A stretch of DNA of 64,000 bases from Cyanobacteria bacterium TGS_CYA1 (GTDB taxonomy: Bacteria; Cyanobacteriota; Vampirovibrionia; Obscuribacterales; Obscuribacteraceae): contig JAHCIQ010000008.1 of assembly GCA_026129135.1 (NCBI GenBank), forward strand, positions 186,001-250,000, written 5' to 3'. The notes under the pieces are model-generated. The model worked only from the letters and a program-made list of their open reading frames with translations, did not search any database and had not been told where the DNA came from. A program made the position numbers and the translations under genes. Shown here piece by piece: positions 43,782 through 53,882 of this stretch; within the stretch, counting starts at the first letter, position 1, and every line of letters begins with the position of its first letter.

Positions 43782-45035
43782 CTATTTCACTTTGAACTTA
43801 CCCGCCACCGCTGCATTCGCTTGCAAGCTTTTTACTTCCGGCGCAATGTAATTTGCCTGCGCATGTAAGTTCTGCATCCTGCCCTTGCCACCAGTGTAAT
43901 AAGCTACATAAGCGTATCTTCGCAAATATGGAACTATTTGAATCGAATAATTGCCATTGGTTTCGCGTGCCAGAGAAAGCGCGCGACCAAGCATTGCTGA
44001 GGCAGAACCATAACGGCGCTGGTCAGAATACATACAGCCCAGACTGAAAAGTGCGCGCTGCAAATAGTCTTTGTTCCCGCCAAACATCGCGATGGCTTGT
44101 TTGTATACAGCCTCAGCCTGTGCGAATTTCTTTTGCTCGATATAACATTTTGCCAGTCTGTCCATTCGACCAAAAAGCGCTGGATCGTTCTTTTCAAGCA
44201 CTTCTTGCGAAATCGAAAGCGACTCTAAATAATATGACTCGGCATCTTTTAATTCGCCTTTGGTCATACTGACGCGACCAAGGTTGTCGTAGCTATTAGC
44301 AAGAGAGAGATGCCTTTTGCCAAGCACTGTGGCTTTGACGTCCAGAGCTGTCTTGTATAGTTTTTCCGCCATGTCTGGCTTGCCGATGTATCGGTACGTG
44401 TCGCCCAGCTTGTCGCAAGTAATCGACCAATCTAAAAGCGGACCGCGCATTTCCATCTGTGCTGTTCCGGCCCAGCCGATAAGGGGTGAACCTTTCTTCA
44501 ATTTGGTTTCTTCGGCTTGTTTTGCCTGTTCGCGATATTTGCCTTGTACGAAATTGATTAAATCTTCGGTCAAAGGACCCGCTTTATCGCGCGTTCCGTT
44601 TACAAGATAAAAGCGAATCAAGTCTTCCATACTGGGAATCAGTTGGGGATAGTCCCTGCCGATTGCGCGTTCTTTCAAGTACAGTTCTTGCTCCAGATAA
44701 GGCTCGGCTTCATCGAAGCGACCTCTCACTTCTAAGAGACGCCCCAAATCGCCTGGGCTTTTGGCAATACGAATATCGCCAGGTCCGATTTCCTGAGCCA
44801 TATTGACTGCTTCTTTGAGCAAGCGCTCTGCCTTGCCGTACTCGAATGCCTCGAAAGCTTTTGCTCCCGAGCACTGCACTTTCTCCCATTCGGCATAAAC
44901 TTGCTGATCTGCTTTATACTTGGCGGGTCTAATCATCCACTCGGGAAATTTGGACGTGTCGAGGTCAAGCTGACTTTCTTGTGCGAAAGCAGGCTGAGCT
45001 AAAAACAAAAGCATCAATATAAGCTTGAGCTTCAT
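43782..45035 (-). CDS. Secreted TPR protein
   Basis: The 417-residue product has a signal peptide (MKLKLILMLLFLAQPAFAQE) and TPR repeats across most of its length (AEKLYKTALDVKATVLGKRH, AESYYLESLSISQEVLEKND, AEAVYKQAIAMFGGNKD). The pattern resembles kinesin-light-chain-type TPR. I chose the ATG at 45035, which starts the signal peptide; an upstream in-frame start would add a 32-residue non-signal sequence. It is the first of three co-directional TPR genes, 14 bases upstream of the next. Confidence 0.85.
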   Translation of the reverse strand: MKLKLILMLLFLAQPAFAQESQLDLDTSKFPEWMIRPAKYKADQQVYAEWEKVQCSGAKAFEAFEYGKAERLLKEAVNMAQEIGPGDIRIAKSPGDLGRLLEVRGRFDEAEPYLEQELYLKERAIGRDYPQLIPSMEDLIRFYLVNGTRDKAGPLTEDLINFVQGKYREQAKQAEETKLKKGSPLIGWAGTAQMEMRGPLLDWSITCDKLGDTYRYIGKPDMAEKLYKTALDVKATVLGKRHLSLANSYDNLGRVSMTKGELKDAESYYLESLSISQEVLEKNDPALFGRMDRLAKCYIEQKKFAQAEAVYKQAIAMFGGNKDYLQRALFSLGCMYSDQRRYGSASAMLGRALSLARETNGNYSIQIVPYLRRYAYVAYYTGGKGRMQNLHAQANYIAPEVKSLQANAAVAGKFKVK

Positions 45036-45193
45036 AGAGAAAAACTTCTCCGACAACGACAAACCGATTTTAACAGGGGTATCCCCAGTAATCGAATTAA
45101 CTGTGACGCTTAAGTAAATTAGGAGCAACATGAAGGAACTAAAGGACTGTAAATGACGGATTTGATTCTGGACAAATTTCCCAAGGCGCCTGA

Positions 45194-45820
45194 ATGAGCA
45201 CGCTAAAAGATGATTTGCTTGAAGCCTGGCAGGCTAAAGGCAAAGACAAACGATTTATTCTTGGAATAGTTGGAGCACCTGGAGCCGGCAAAAGCACGCT
45301 TGCCTCCAGACTTTGCGCTGAAATCAATGCGGAAATTTCTGGCAAGCCTGCAATAGTCGTGCCTATGGACGGCTATCATTTTTCCAACGAGCATTTATCT
45401 GAAATCAATTTGTTGGCGCTCAAAGGAATACCAGCAACATTCGATTCCCATGCTTTTGTAGATACACTTGCACGAATAAAAAATACGATGGATGAGTCGG
45501 TACTCTGTCCGCGATTTGATCGCTCAATCGAGGCTTCGATTCCTGACGATATCGAAGTAAAGCCGCAACACAAACTGATTCTGGTAGAAGGTAATTATTT
45601 GCTTCTAGACGATAGTCCCTGGAGTCAAATTGCTAGTTTGCTAGATCAATCGTGGTATATCCATTGCCCTGCCGATACCCTTTTTGCGCGTCTGATTCAA
45701 CGTCATGTCAATGGAGGTAAATCTCGCCCTCAAGCCCTCGAGAAAGTCGAGTCGACCGATCTGCCCAATGCTAGCCTGATAGAGACTACAAAGTCACGAG
45801 CAACCAGAGTTTTACAATGA
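45194..45820 (+). CDS. P-loop nucleoside/sugar kinase, uridine kinase/PRK family
   Basis: This 208-residue NTPase has a Walker A motif in GIVGAPGAGKSTLASRL, a conserved DGYHF after the P-loop (VPMDGYHFSNEHL), and KLILVEGNYLLLDDSPWSQI, the core of the phosphoribulokinase/uridine kinase family. Homologues are annotated as nucleoside/nucleotide kinases; the substrate is not determined. Its TGA overlaps the start of the downstream gene. A short stretch matching its last residues is found at 49.4 kb. Confidence 0.88.
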   Translation: MSTLKDDLLEAWQAKGKDKRFILGIVGAPGAGKSTLASRLCAEINAEISGKPAIVVPMDGYHFSNEHLSEINLLALKGIPATFDSHAFVDTLARIKNTMDESVLCPRFDRSIEASIPDDIEVKPQHKLILVEGNYLLLDDSPWSQIASLLDQSWYIHCPADTLFARLIQRHVNGGKSRPQALEKVESTDLPNASLIETTKSRATRVLQ

Positions 45821-46893
45821 AGTCGAACAAACTAAAAGAGTTATTGAAAATCGAGTATCCCATTATTCAGGCTCCAATGGCTGGTTCTGGCAATCCGATT
45901 CTTGTTGCTGCATGTTCGAATGCTGGGATTCTTGGATCGTTAGGTGCGCAATATTTGACGCCTGCAGAGATTGAAAAGTCCGTAACTGATATTAGAAAAC
46001 AGACTGCTCGACCATTTTCTATGAATTTATTCGCTTTGAAAAAGCTCGAAGCACCACCCGTTGAATCGATAAGAAAAGCTATCGACCATTTGCGACCATA
46101 TTACGATAAATTTGAAATAGAAGGTCCGACTATCGATCAAGTAATAAATCAAATCGATTCAGAGGCTCAGCTCAAGACCATTCTTGAAGCAAAAGTGCCA
46201 GTCTTTTCTTTTACGCTTGGAATGCTAGATGCAAAATGGATAAAAGCTTTTAAGAACACAGGAACCATATTAATAGGTACAGCCACTACAGTGAGTGAGG
46301 CGGTAGCTCTTGAAGAGGCTGGCATAGACATTGTCTGTGCGCAAGGCGCAGAGGCTGGAGGACACCGAGGGACATTTATGGCTGAACACGAACGTGCCAT
46401 GATTGGCTCGATGTCGCTGATACCACAGGTGGTGGATACGGTTTCGATACCTGTTATTGCCGCAGGTGGAATCATGGATGGCAGAGGAATTGCTGCCGCC
46501 TTTGCCCTTGGTGCATCAGCAGTGCAAATGGGCACTGCATTTTTAACTGTAGATGAATCCCCTGTACATTCTAAATATAAGTCTGCCATCAAAGAGCGCG
46601 ATGGCGAAGACACGACGATCACCAGAGTCTTTTCTGGCGGGGCGGCACGTGGAATCGATAATAAGTTCATGCAAGAAAATCGCGCCGCAGAATTATTGCC
46701 GTTTCCATTTCAAAATGCATTGACCAAACCCTTTCGCAAAATCGCTAATAAATGTGGTGATTTGGATTACACCAATCTCTGGTGCGGACAATCCGGCAAA
46801 TTATCGCGCACTTTGAGCGTCGACTCGCTGGTTCGGGCACTTCTAAAAGAGTCTAAAGACGCATATAAAATGATTGAACAATTGAACGAATAA
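45817..46893 (+). CDS. Nitronate monooxygenase (2-nitropropane dioxygenase family)
   Basis: This 358-residue flavoenzyme has the NMO series: YPIIQAPMAGSGNPILVAACSNA at the start, and the conserved AQGAEAGGHRGTF with the catalytic His. VIAAGGIMDGRGIAAAFALGA and AVQMGTAFL form the FMN phosphate pocket. It would oxidise nitronates such as propionate-3-nitronate to the carbonyl compound, a detoxification role. It overlaps the upstream kinase gene by ATGA. The pairing with a nucleoside-kinase-like protein is not obviously a pathway. Confidence 0.92.
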   Translation: MKSNKLKELLKIEYPIIQAPMAGSGNPILVAACSNAGILGSLGAQYLTPAEIEKSVTDIRKQTARPFSMNLFALKKLEAPPVESIRKAIDHLRPYYDKFEIEGPTIDQVINQIDSEAQLKTILEAKVPVFSFTLGMLDAKWIKAFKNTGTILIGTATTVSEAVALEEAGIDIVCAQGAEAGGHRGTFMAEHERAMIGSMSLIPQVVDTVSIPVIAAGGIMDGRGIAAAFALGASAVQMGTAFLTVDESPVHSKYKSAIKERDGEDTTITRVFSGGAARGIDNKFMQENRAAELLPFPFQNALTKPFRKIANKCGDLDYTNLWCGQSGKLSRTLSVDSLVRALLKESKDAYKMIEQLNE

Positions 46894-47031
46894 GTCTGCT
46901 ATACGCCTGTGTGCTTGGGGTTTGCTGGTTAAATGAAAAATCTCTAATAAAAATGCGGGATATTTTGGACACGACCTGCGTCATAAGAACCATGGAAAGC
47001 GAAAATGCGTTTCCGCAGGGAGGACCAAACA

Positions 47032-47421
47032 ATGAATTTAAGATCTATCACCACACTCGGTATCATTTCACTAATTACTGCTTCTACTTCCTATCTGCCA
47101 GCGGAAGCTAACTCGATGCAACAGTATTTGAATATGGTGGCAGTACAAAATATGATGAATCAACAAGCCGCCGCCGCTGCTGCTGCCGCAGCTCAACCAG
47201 TAGTGCCGCCTGCTCAAGCACCCGCTCCAGTTGCTTACAATTATGACTATTACAATAAAAGCCAAATCGACGCACAAAGAACTGCGCTAGTAAAACGCAT
47301 CTACAATTTGAACTACAGCCTCTTGCACGACAGTCTCTCTCCTCGCGCATATGCAAGAACTCAAGCCAAAGTTGCCGACTTGCAAGCCAAGCTGACCAGA
47401 TTGAACGCGCTGGGAACCTAA
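47032..47421 (+). CDS. Small secreted alanine-rich protein, unknown
   Basis: The 129-residue product has a signal peptide (to about residue 25, PAEANS), a run of about ten Ala (residues 43-53), a Pro/Ala linker and a C-terminal helical segment (AYARTQAKVADLQAKLTRLN) of coiled-coil type. I chose the ATG at 47032, with GGGAGGACC upstream; an in-frame ATG nine codons earlier lacks such a site. No family is recognised. A terminator lies 62 bases downstream. Confidence 0.75.
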   Translation: MNLRSITTLGIISLITASTSYLPAEANSMQQYLNMVAVQNMMNQQAAAAAAAAAQPVVPPAQAPAPVAYNYDYYNKSQIDAQRTALVKRIYNLNYSLLHDSLSPRAYARTQAKVADLQAKLTRLNALGT

Positions 47422-47482
47422 GTTTAGGCGCCCATTGGCGCCGCCAATTGTCTACTCCTCCTACTGACCACTGAAACAAATG

Positions 47483-47514
47483 GCGGAATTCGAAAGGATT
47501 CCGCTTTTGTTTTG
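47483..47514 (+). terminator. Rho-independent terminator
   Basis: Stem GCGGAAT (47483-47489) / ATTCCGC (47498-47504) followed by TTTTGTTTTG. It lies just downstream of the secreted alanine-rich protein gene. Confidence 0.75.
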
Positions 47515-47533
47515 TAGAGTCGACTGCAACTTT

Positions 47534-48061
47534 TTATTCCGAGAGCGCTGGAATAGATCGCCATCGCTCGTCGCTCTTGCTGCAAATTCCTTCAAACACT
47601 TCTGTCATTTGATTCCAGAAATTGGTGATGGGTTTCCATTGTTCTGGTCCTCCGTCTAAAGTATTCCAAGTCAATTGAAATCCAGGAGTATTGAAAAGCT
47701 CGATTCCTGCGGTATCTCCATCGAGATAAACCGGTCTTGGAAGTGATGGCACTAAAACGAAAGGTGTAGAAGGAATGGCGGAGATTACAGACTGAACTTG
47801 CTCTTCTGAAATCTTCAAGGCACGATGATAAATTTTCGGCATGGTGGAAGACAATTTAGTGCCCTCCCCTTTCCATTGAATTTCGCGTATGAAGCCAGGA
47901 CCTTCCAAGATGCGATTCTTGGTGTAGAAATTCCACGATTGCCAGGTGCCAGTTGAAGGATATTTGAATACTCGAAAAAGCATAATACCCCTGATTCCAG
48001 AATCCTCATCGAGACCTCGAAGAGATTCAGCAGCGTTATCGTTTAGTTTTTGGATATGCAA
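47534..48061 (-). CDS. Uncharacterised 175-residue protein
   Basis: The soluble protein has no signal peptide. It has alternating strands with VFKYPSTGTWQSWNFYTKNRIL and the Trp-rich C-terminus QLTWNTLDGGPEQWKPITNF. I recognise no family. It is isolated and convergent with the preceding secreted gene. A 350-bp non-coding region lies upstream. Confidence 0.6.
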   Translation of the reverse strand: MHIQKLNDNAAESLRGLDEDSGIRGIMLFRVFKYPSTGTWQSWNFYTKNRILEGPGFIREIQWKGEGTKLSSTMPKIYHRALKISEEQVQSVISAIPSTPFVLVPSLPRPVYLDGDTAGIELFNTPGFQLTWNTLDGGPEQWKPITNFWNQMTEVFEGICSKSDERWRSIPALSE

Positions 48062-48415
48062 GACACTTCTCCTAGCGCTGTTTTGAATTATAAAAGCACT
48101 GGTTCAACTTTTGTTCTTTTACTAGGCGGAATTCGAATGAAATTCGTAGCCCGGCTTGTTAGTAGTGATTTGGCAAGCCAGTTTACATGCAAAAGAACAA
48201 ATGCCACAATCGAAAAAAAGCAGGGTTAGGACTTTTGGCGTTTCGCTTGCGATTGCTTAAAAGTCCGATTTGCGGTATATATCTTTTATAGGGAAATTTC
48301 TCTCGTGGGCAGGCTTGCCGCATTTCAAATTAGGGGTTTGACTCTTACGTTTAACAGCTTGGATCACAAGCCGCCTCATTTTCACGCGAGGTGAGGAGAT
48401 GACTGGGAAATTAGG
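48062..48415. other. 354-bp intergenic region
   Basis: No recognised RNA. The perfect 8-bp inverted repeat GGACTTTT (48229-48236) / AAAAGTCC (48259-48266) spans a 22-base loop and could be an operator or a weak structured RNA. A strong GAGGTGAGGAG ribosome site precedes a six-codon ORF (48399-48419). Nothing else is supported. Confidence 0.45.
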
Positions 48416-48419
48416 GTGA
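48399..48419 (+). CDS. Possible six-codon leader ORF
   Basis: The ATG at 48399 has GAGGTGAGGAG immediately upstream. It encodes MTGKLG and stops with a TGA that overlaps the GTG of the next ORF (GTGA). This could couple translation to the downstream gene, which itself lacks a good ribosome site. Confidence 0.25.
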   Translation: MTGKLG

Positions 48420-48604
48420 ATATACATGACTCTACTTCCTCTCGAGGACTAGTTTATCAGTATAAATTTCCGAAGAGACGTTCCAATAAGTTCGAGGGAG
48501 TATCGTCAAAGATGGAAAAAGAGTTGCTAGCTAAAGTTCTTGAGCATAAATTAGATCTGCTTGCCGAATGGGAAACCAAAGTAGATTTGAAGGAGTCCAA
48601 TTAG
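48416..48604 (+). CDS. Small 62-residue protein upstream of a DUF2442/XRE protein
   Basis: The protein is basic at the N-terminus (VYQYKFPKRRSNKF) and acidic-helical at the C-terminus (MEKELLAKVLEHKLDLLAEWE). Its stop is one base from the next ATG, so it is co-transcribed. Small proteins directly upstream of DUF2442 genes are often DUF4160-like or toxin-antitoxin partners, but I cannot place this one. Confidence 0.55.
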   Translation: MNIHDSTSSRGLVYQYKFPKRRSNKFEGVSSKMEKELLAKVLEHKLDLLAEWETKVDLKESN

Positions 48605-48605
48605 A

Positions 48606-49442
48606 ATGCGGGGAGTCTTAAATAGAGAAGTGGTAGTTTATGCGCCTGAGCGAGAAAGTCGCTCAGCGCTTAAGCAAGGGATGAAAGAAACAATCGTTTG
48701 TGATCTAGGCTTAAAGTCTTCTGCGAACTACGTTTTTTACGAAGTATCGGCATCTCATCTTCCGACAATTGCCAATTTCGTTAAGACAGCGAATGAATCG
48801 AAGGACCTACGCGGTTTGTTTATTCGTGCAGATGTAGATCCGATGCTTCTTCCACAGTTTTTGCAACGCGCCGAATTGCGAATTTTACGCAATGTTTTAG
48901 TGCATGGAAAAGATGACTGGCATTCTCCTAAGCGAGTAATAAAAGCCTGGCAGATGGGTTCCGAGCACGATTTAGTGGCGGCTGTTTCGGTATTCGGAAA
49001 TAGTTTGTTTGTACTAAACTGCGCGTTTGAAAAGTTTGAAGTTTCATTTGATTCGATTCCGACACTCAAAAAAATCAAAATTGCTGATAGAGCGAAATTT
49101 GAAATTGATAGTGTTGGTAGTTTTGTTATTTGGAAAGATGCAGATGTGCACTTAGATATTGATTCTTTGCGTTATATCACTGACGAAAGGTGGCGCACTA
49201 AATGTGATGCGGAAAATCTAATAAGTCAAAAGAACTTTGGAAAAGCTATCGCCTCTGTGCGAAAAGAACATGGTCTTAAGCAGTCGGATATACCTAATCT
49301 TACTGACCGGCAGATGCGAAGAATTGAAGCTGGAGAGGCTAGACCCACTCTAGAAACTTTGAATATTTTAGCGAAAGCTCATTCGATGAGCACCAAGAAA
49401 TATTTGGAAGTCGTTGATTTGCGATTAGAAACGCAACTCTAA
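48606..49442 (+). CDS. DUF2442 domain protein with C-terminal XRE-family HTH
   Basis: The 278-residue protein has an N-terminal region of unknown fold (about 1-130). A DUF2442 domain follows (about 140-200; FEVSFDSIPTLKKIK and VIWKDADVHLDIDSLRY), then an XRE-type HTH (about 212-268; AIASVRKEHGLKQSDIPNLT and RQMRRIEAGEARPTLETLNIL). DUF2442 proteins are often encoded with small partners in toxin-antitoxin-like modules. The HTH suggests DNA binding and autoregulation. It may be part of an accessory module. Confidence 0.8.
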   Translation: MRGVLNREVVVYAPERESRSALKQGMKETIVCDLGLKSSANYVFYEVSASHLPTIANFVKTANESKDLRGLFIRADVDPMLLPQFLQRAELRILRNVLVHGKDDWHSPKRVIKAWQMGSEHDLVAAVSVFGNSLFVLNCAFEKFEVSFDSIPTLKKIKIADRAKFEIDSVGSFVIWKDADVHLDIDSLRYITDERWRTKCDAENLISQKNFGKAIASVRKEHGLKQSDIPNLTDRQMRRIEAGEARPTLETLNILAKAHSMSTKKYLEVVDLRLETQL

Positions 49443-49444
49443 CA

Positions 49445-49484
49445 GAAGCCACCAAGTCGCGAGCACTAGAGTTTTAAATTGAAG
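49445..49484 (+). pseudogene. Short remnant of the 3' end of a uridine-kinase-like gene
   Basis: Right after the DUF2442/XRE stop, codons in frame read EATKSRALEF-stop, matching the kinase end IETTKSRATRVLQ at 45.8 kb. About 30 of 40 bases agree by eye, including the A/T-rich bases after the coding match. It is probably a duplication scar or the end of a lost paralogue. Confidence 0.35.
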
Positions 49485-49497
49485 GCGTGTTGAACCT

Positions 49498-50196
49498 TCA
49501 GTTTAGAGACAAAGTTTTCTTTGGTTTTTCTTTTTGAAGAATACGACTAAGCATTTTGCGGTTTTTTTGAGTGACAAAGTTTTTCTTGAATTGCGGTGAA
49601 GGTGCTCCAATGGCGGAAAATAGCTCAGTGTATCGCTCTTCATTTTTATTGAATTCATAGATAGACTTAAATCTTTGCATGTGCAGCTGCCAGTCTAATG
49701 AGAATTCAACAATATTCTCGTTGCTGTTTATTATTTCGCCCGAGTTAAGAAAGCAGGTTGGCAATTCAGAATCTTTGGAATTGACTGTCGATTCGATCCT
49801 TGCAGTTGCTTCCTTTTGATACATATAAGAAACTAAAATTCGATTCTTGTAATTCCAATCCTTTGGAGGCCTTGGAATGGGAATTAAGTTTGTCGCTGCG
49901 TAGACCATGCACCGATCAGCTAGTTGACTGGTTCTTCGCGAGTTGTAATAGGTCGGTCTCAGTCTGAATTTAATATCAATTGGGTTACCGTCTTTATCAA
50001 CTGAAAAGACAATTTTGGCCGGATTGGTTTCGTATCCGCGTGCTGGAAAGTATGCTTTGCTGAAACTTTTGCCTAATAAATCGAGGTAGTTTTTTGTCGA
50101 CGAAGACGTTAGATCAGAGCCAAAACTTTTTAGCGGAAGGGCGATTGCCAATGCGATTGCGATTACAATCCGTGCAGTGAAAATTTTCATGAGCAT
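49498..50196 (-). CDS. Exported TonB C-terminal-like protein
   Basis: The 232-residue product has a hydrophobic N-terminus (MLMKIFTARIVIAIALAIAL) and a central domain similar to the TonB C-terminal fold: KIVFSVDKDGNPIDIKF, then IPIPRPPKDWNYKNRILVSYMYQ. In TonB the corresponding segment contacts outer-membrane transporters. Here it lacks the long Pro-rich region and ExbBD neighbours, so it may be a stand-alone TonB-like domain protein. The specific role is unknown. Confidence 0.65.
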   Translation of the reverse strand: MLMKIFTARIVIAIALAIALPLKSFGSDLTSSSTKNYLDLLGKSFSKAYFPARGYETNPAKIVFSVDKDGNPIDIKFRLRPTYYNSRRTSQLADRCMVYAATNLIPIPRPPKDWNYKNRILVSYMYQKEATARIESTVNSKDSELPTCFLNSGEIINSNENIVEFSLDWQLHMQRFKSIYEFNKNEERYTELFSAIGAPSPQFKKNFVTQKNRKMLSRILQKEKPKKTLSLN

Positions 50197-50243
50197 CAGT
50201 CTTCTCTTTTGGTCATAAATTGAGCATACTCAAAAAAAGCCAA

Positions 50244-50276
50244 TAAAAAACCCTCCGCTATTAACAGAGGGTTTTT
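50244..50276 (-). terminator. Terminator of the 23S-5S rRNA transcript
   Basis: On the minus strand, ACCCTC pairs with GAGGGT across an 11-base loop, flanked by A and T runs (TTTTTT downstream). It lies 7 bp after the mature 5S end. Confidence 0.8.
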
Positions 50277-50282
50277 ATAAAT

Positions 50283-50397
50283 CCTGGCACCGGGCTATCT
50301 TTCCAGGCAGTCTCCCACCAAGTATTGTCGCTGCTGTCCGTCTTTACCTTCGTGTTCGGAATGGGAACGGGTGTGTTCCGGACGCTTTGGCACCAAG
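50283..50397 (-). rRNA. rrf: 5S ribosomal RNA
   Basis: About 115 nt. The 5' CTTGGTGCC pairs with the 3' GGTGCCAGG (9 bp with wobbles), and the central GGAACACACCCGTTCCC and ATTCCGAACACGAAGG blocks are diagnostic of 5S rRNA. It lies about 130 bp from the 23S 3' end, in the usual order on the minus strand. Confidence 0.95.
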
Positions 50398-50445
50398 AAA
50401 GGTGTCAGGTCGCTCGCGCTGTGATTCGGTTAAGAACCACACTGC

Positions 50446-50473
50446 GTGCCCTGAAAACTGCACATTGAGAATT
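50446..50473 (-). other. 3' arm of the pre-23S processing stem
   Basis: The bases here are complementary to 53601-53627 over about 27 bp. On the minus-strand transcript they would pair to form the RNase III-type stem that brackets the 23S rRNA. Confidence 0.7.
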
Positions 50474-50530
50474 GAAATTTCAAATTTGAATTTCGGGTTA
50501 TCCACTTAAATACCAAATAAATCTGTTTTA

Positions 50531-53496
<2,966 letters not shown>

Positions 53497-53600
53497 AAAA
53501 TCCAGGATGTCACTTAGAACCAGGACAGTTCTCTTAGTGCATCTGGATAAGCGGATTGAATTTGTATCAATCCAAAACATTGGTATAAATGTGGATACGG

Positions 53601-53627
53601 ATTCTCAATATGCAGTTTTCAGGGTAC
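53601..53627 (-). other. 5' arm of the pre-23S processing stem
   Basis: The transcript here pairs with 50446-50473, about 27 bp with a few wobbles. It lies about 105 bases upstream of the mature 23S 5' end. Confidence 0.7.
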
Positions 53628-53704
53628 ACAATTTCTTTCCGACCGCTTTTGCAGTCGGTGGTGAAACAGACATCAAACAGATGTGTTGCATCACCAGAAA
53701 TACA

Positions 53705-53733
53705 ATAGTACCAGATAGCACTCCATGTTTCAC
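53705..53733 (-). promoter_or_regulatory. Candidate promoter of the 23S-5S transcript
   Basis: On the minus strand, GTGAAA (53733-53728), a 17-bp spacer and TACTAT (53710-53705) with the extended -10 TGG. It lies about 210 bp upstream of the 23S 5' end, downstream of the kinase gene. Confidence 0.45.
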
Positions 53734-53856
53734 CTATTTGTATCCCATATGTAACTCTCTTGTAATCAATATCGTTGTTTGAGACGGGCTGTGCGTTTTG
53801 GGCGCCGTCTTGACAAGGCGGGCGGCATTTTTATCCGTATTCCTATCTATATGGCG

Positions 53857-53882
53857 AACCTAAACCGTTAACGGTTTAGGTT
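53857..53882. repeat. GTTAAC palindrome, copy 2 (perfect, 26 bp), contains kinase stop codon
   Basis: Perfect inverted repeat AACCTAAACC-GTTAAC-GGTTTAGGTT. The TAA stop of the minus-strand kinase is within its centre, and the C-terminal residues NLNR are encoded by it. Confidence 0.9.

Larger units (their letters stand above)
53497..53867 (-). other. 23S leader region (about 370 bp)
   Basis: Contains the 5' arm of the processing stem (53601-53627), a GC-rich hairpin (53639-53658; CCGACTGC/GCGGTCGG with an AAAA loop on the minus strand), and a candidate promoter (53705-53733). The open frames here are not supported as genes. Confidence 0.6.
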
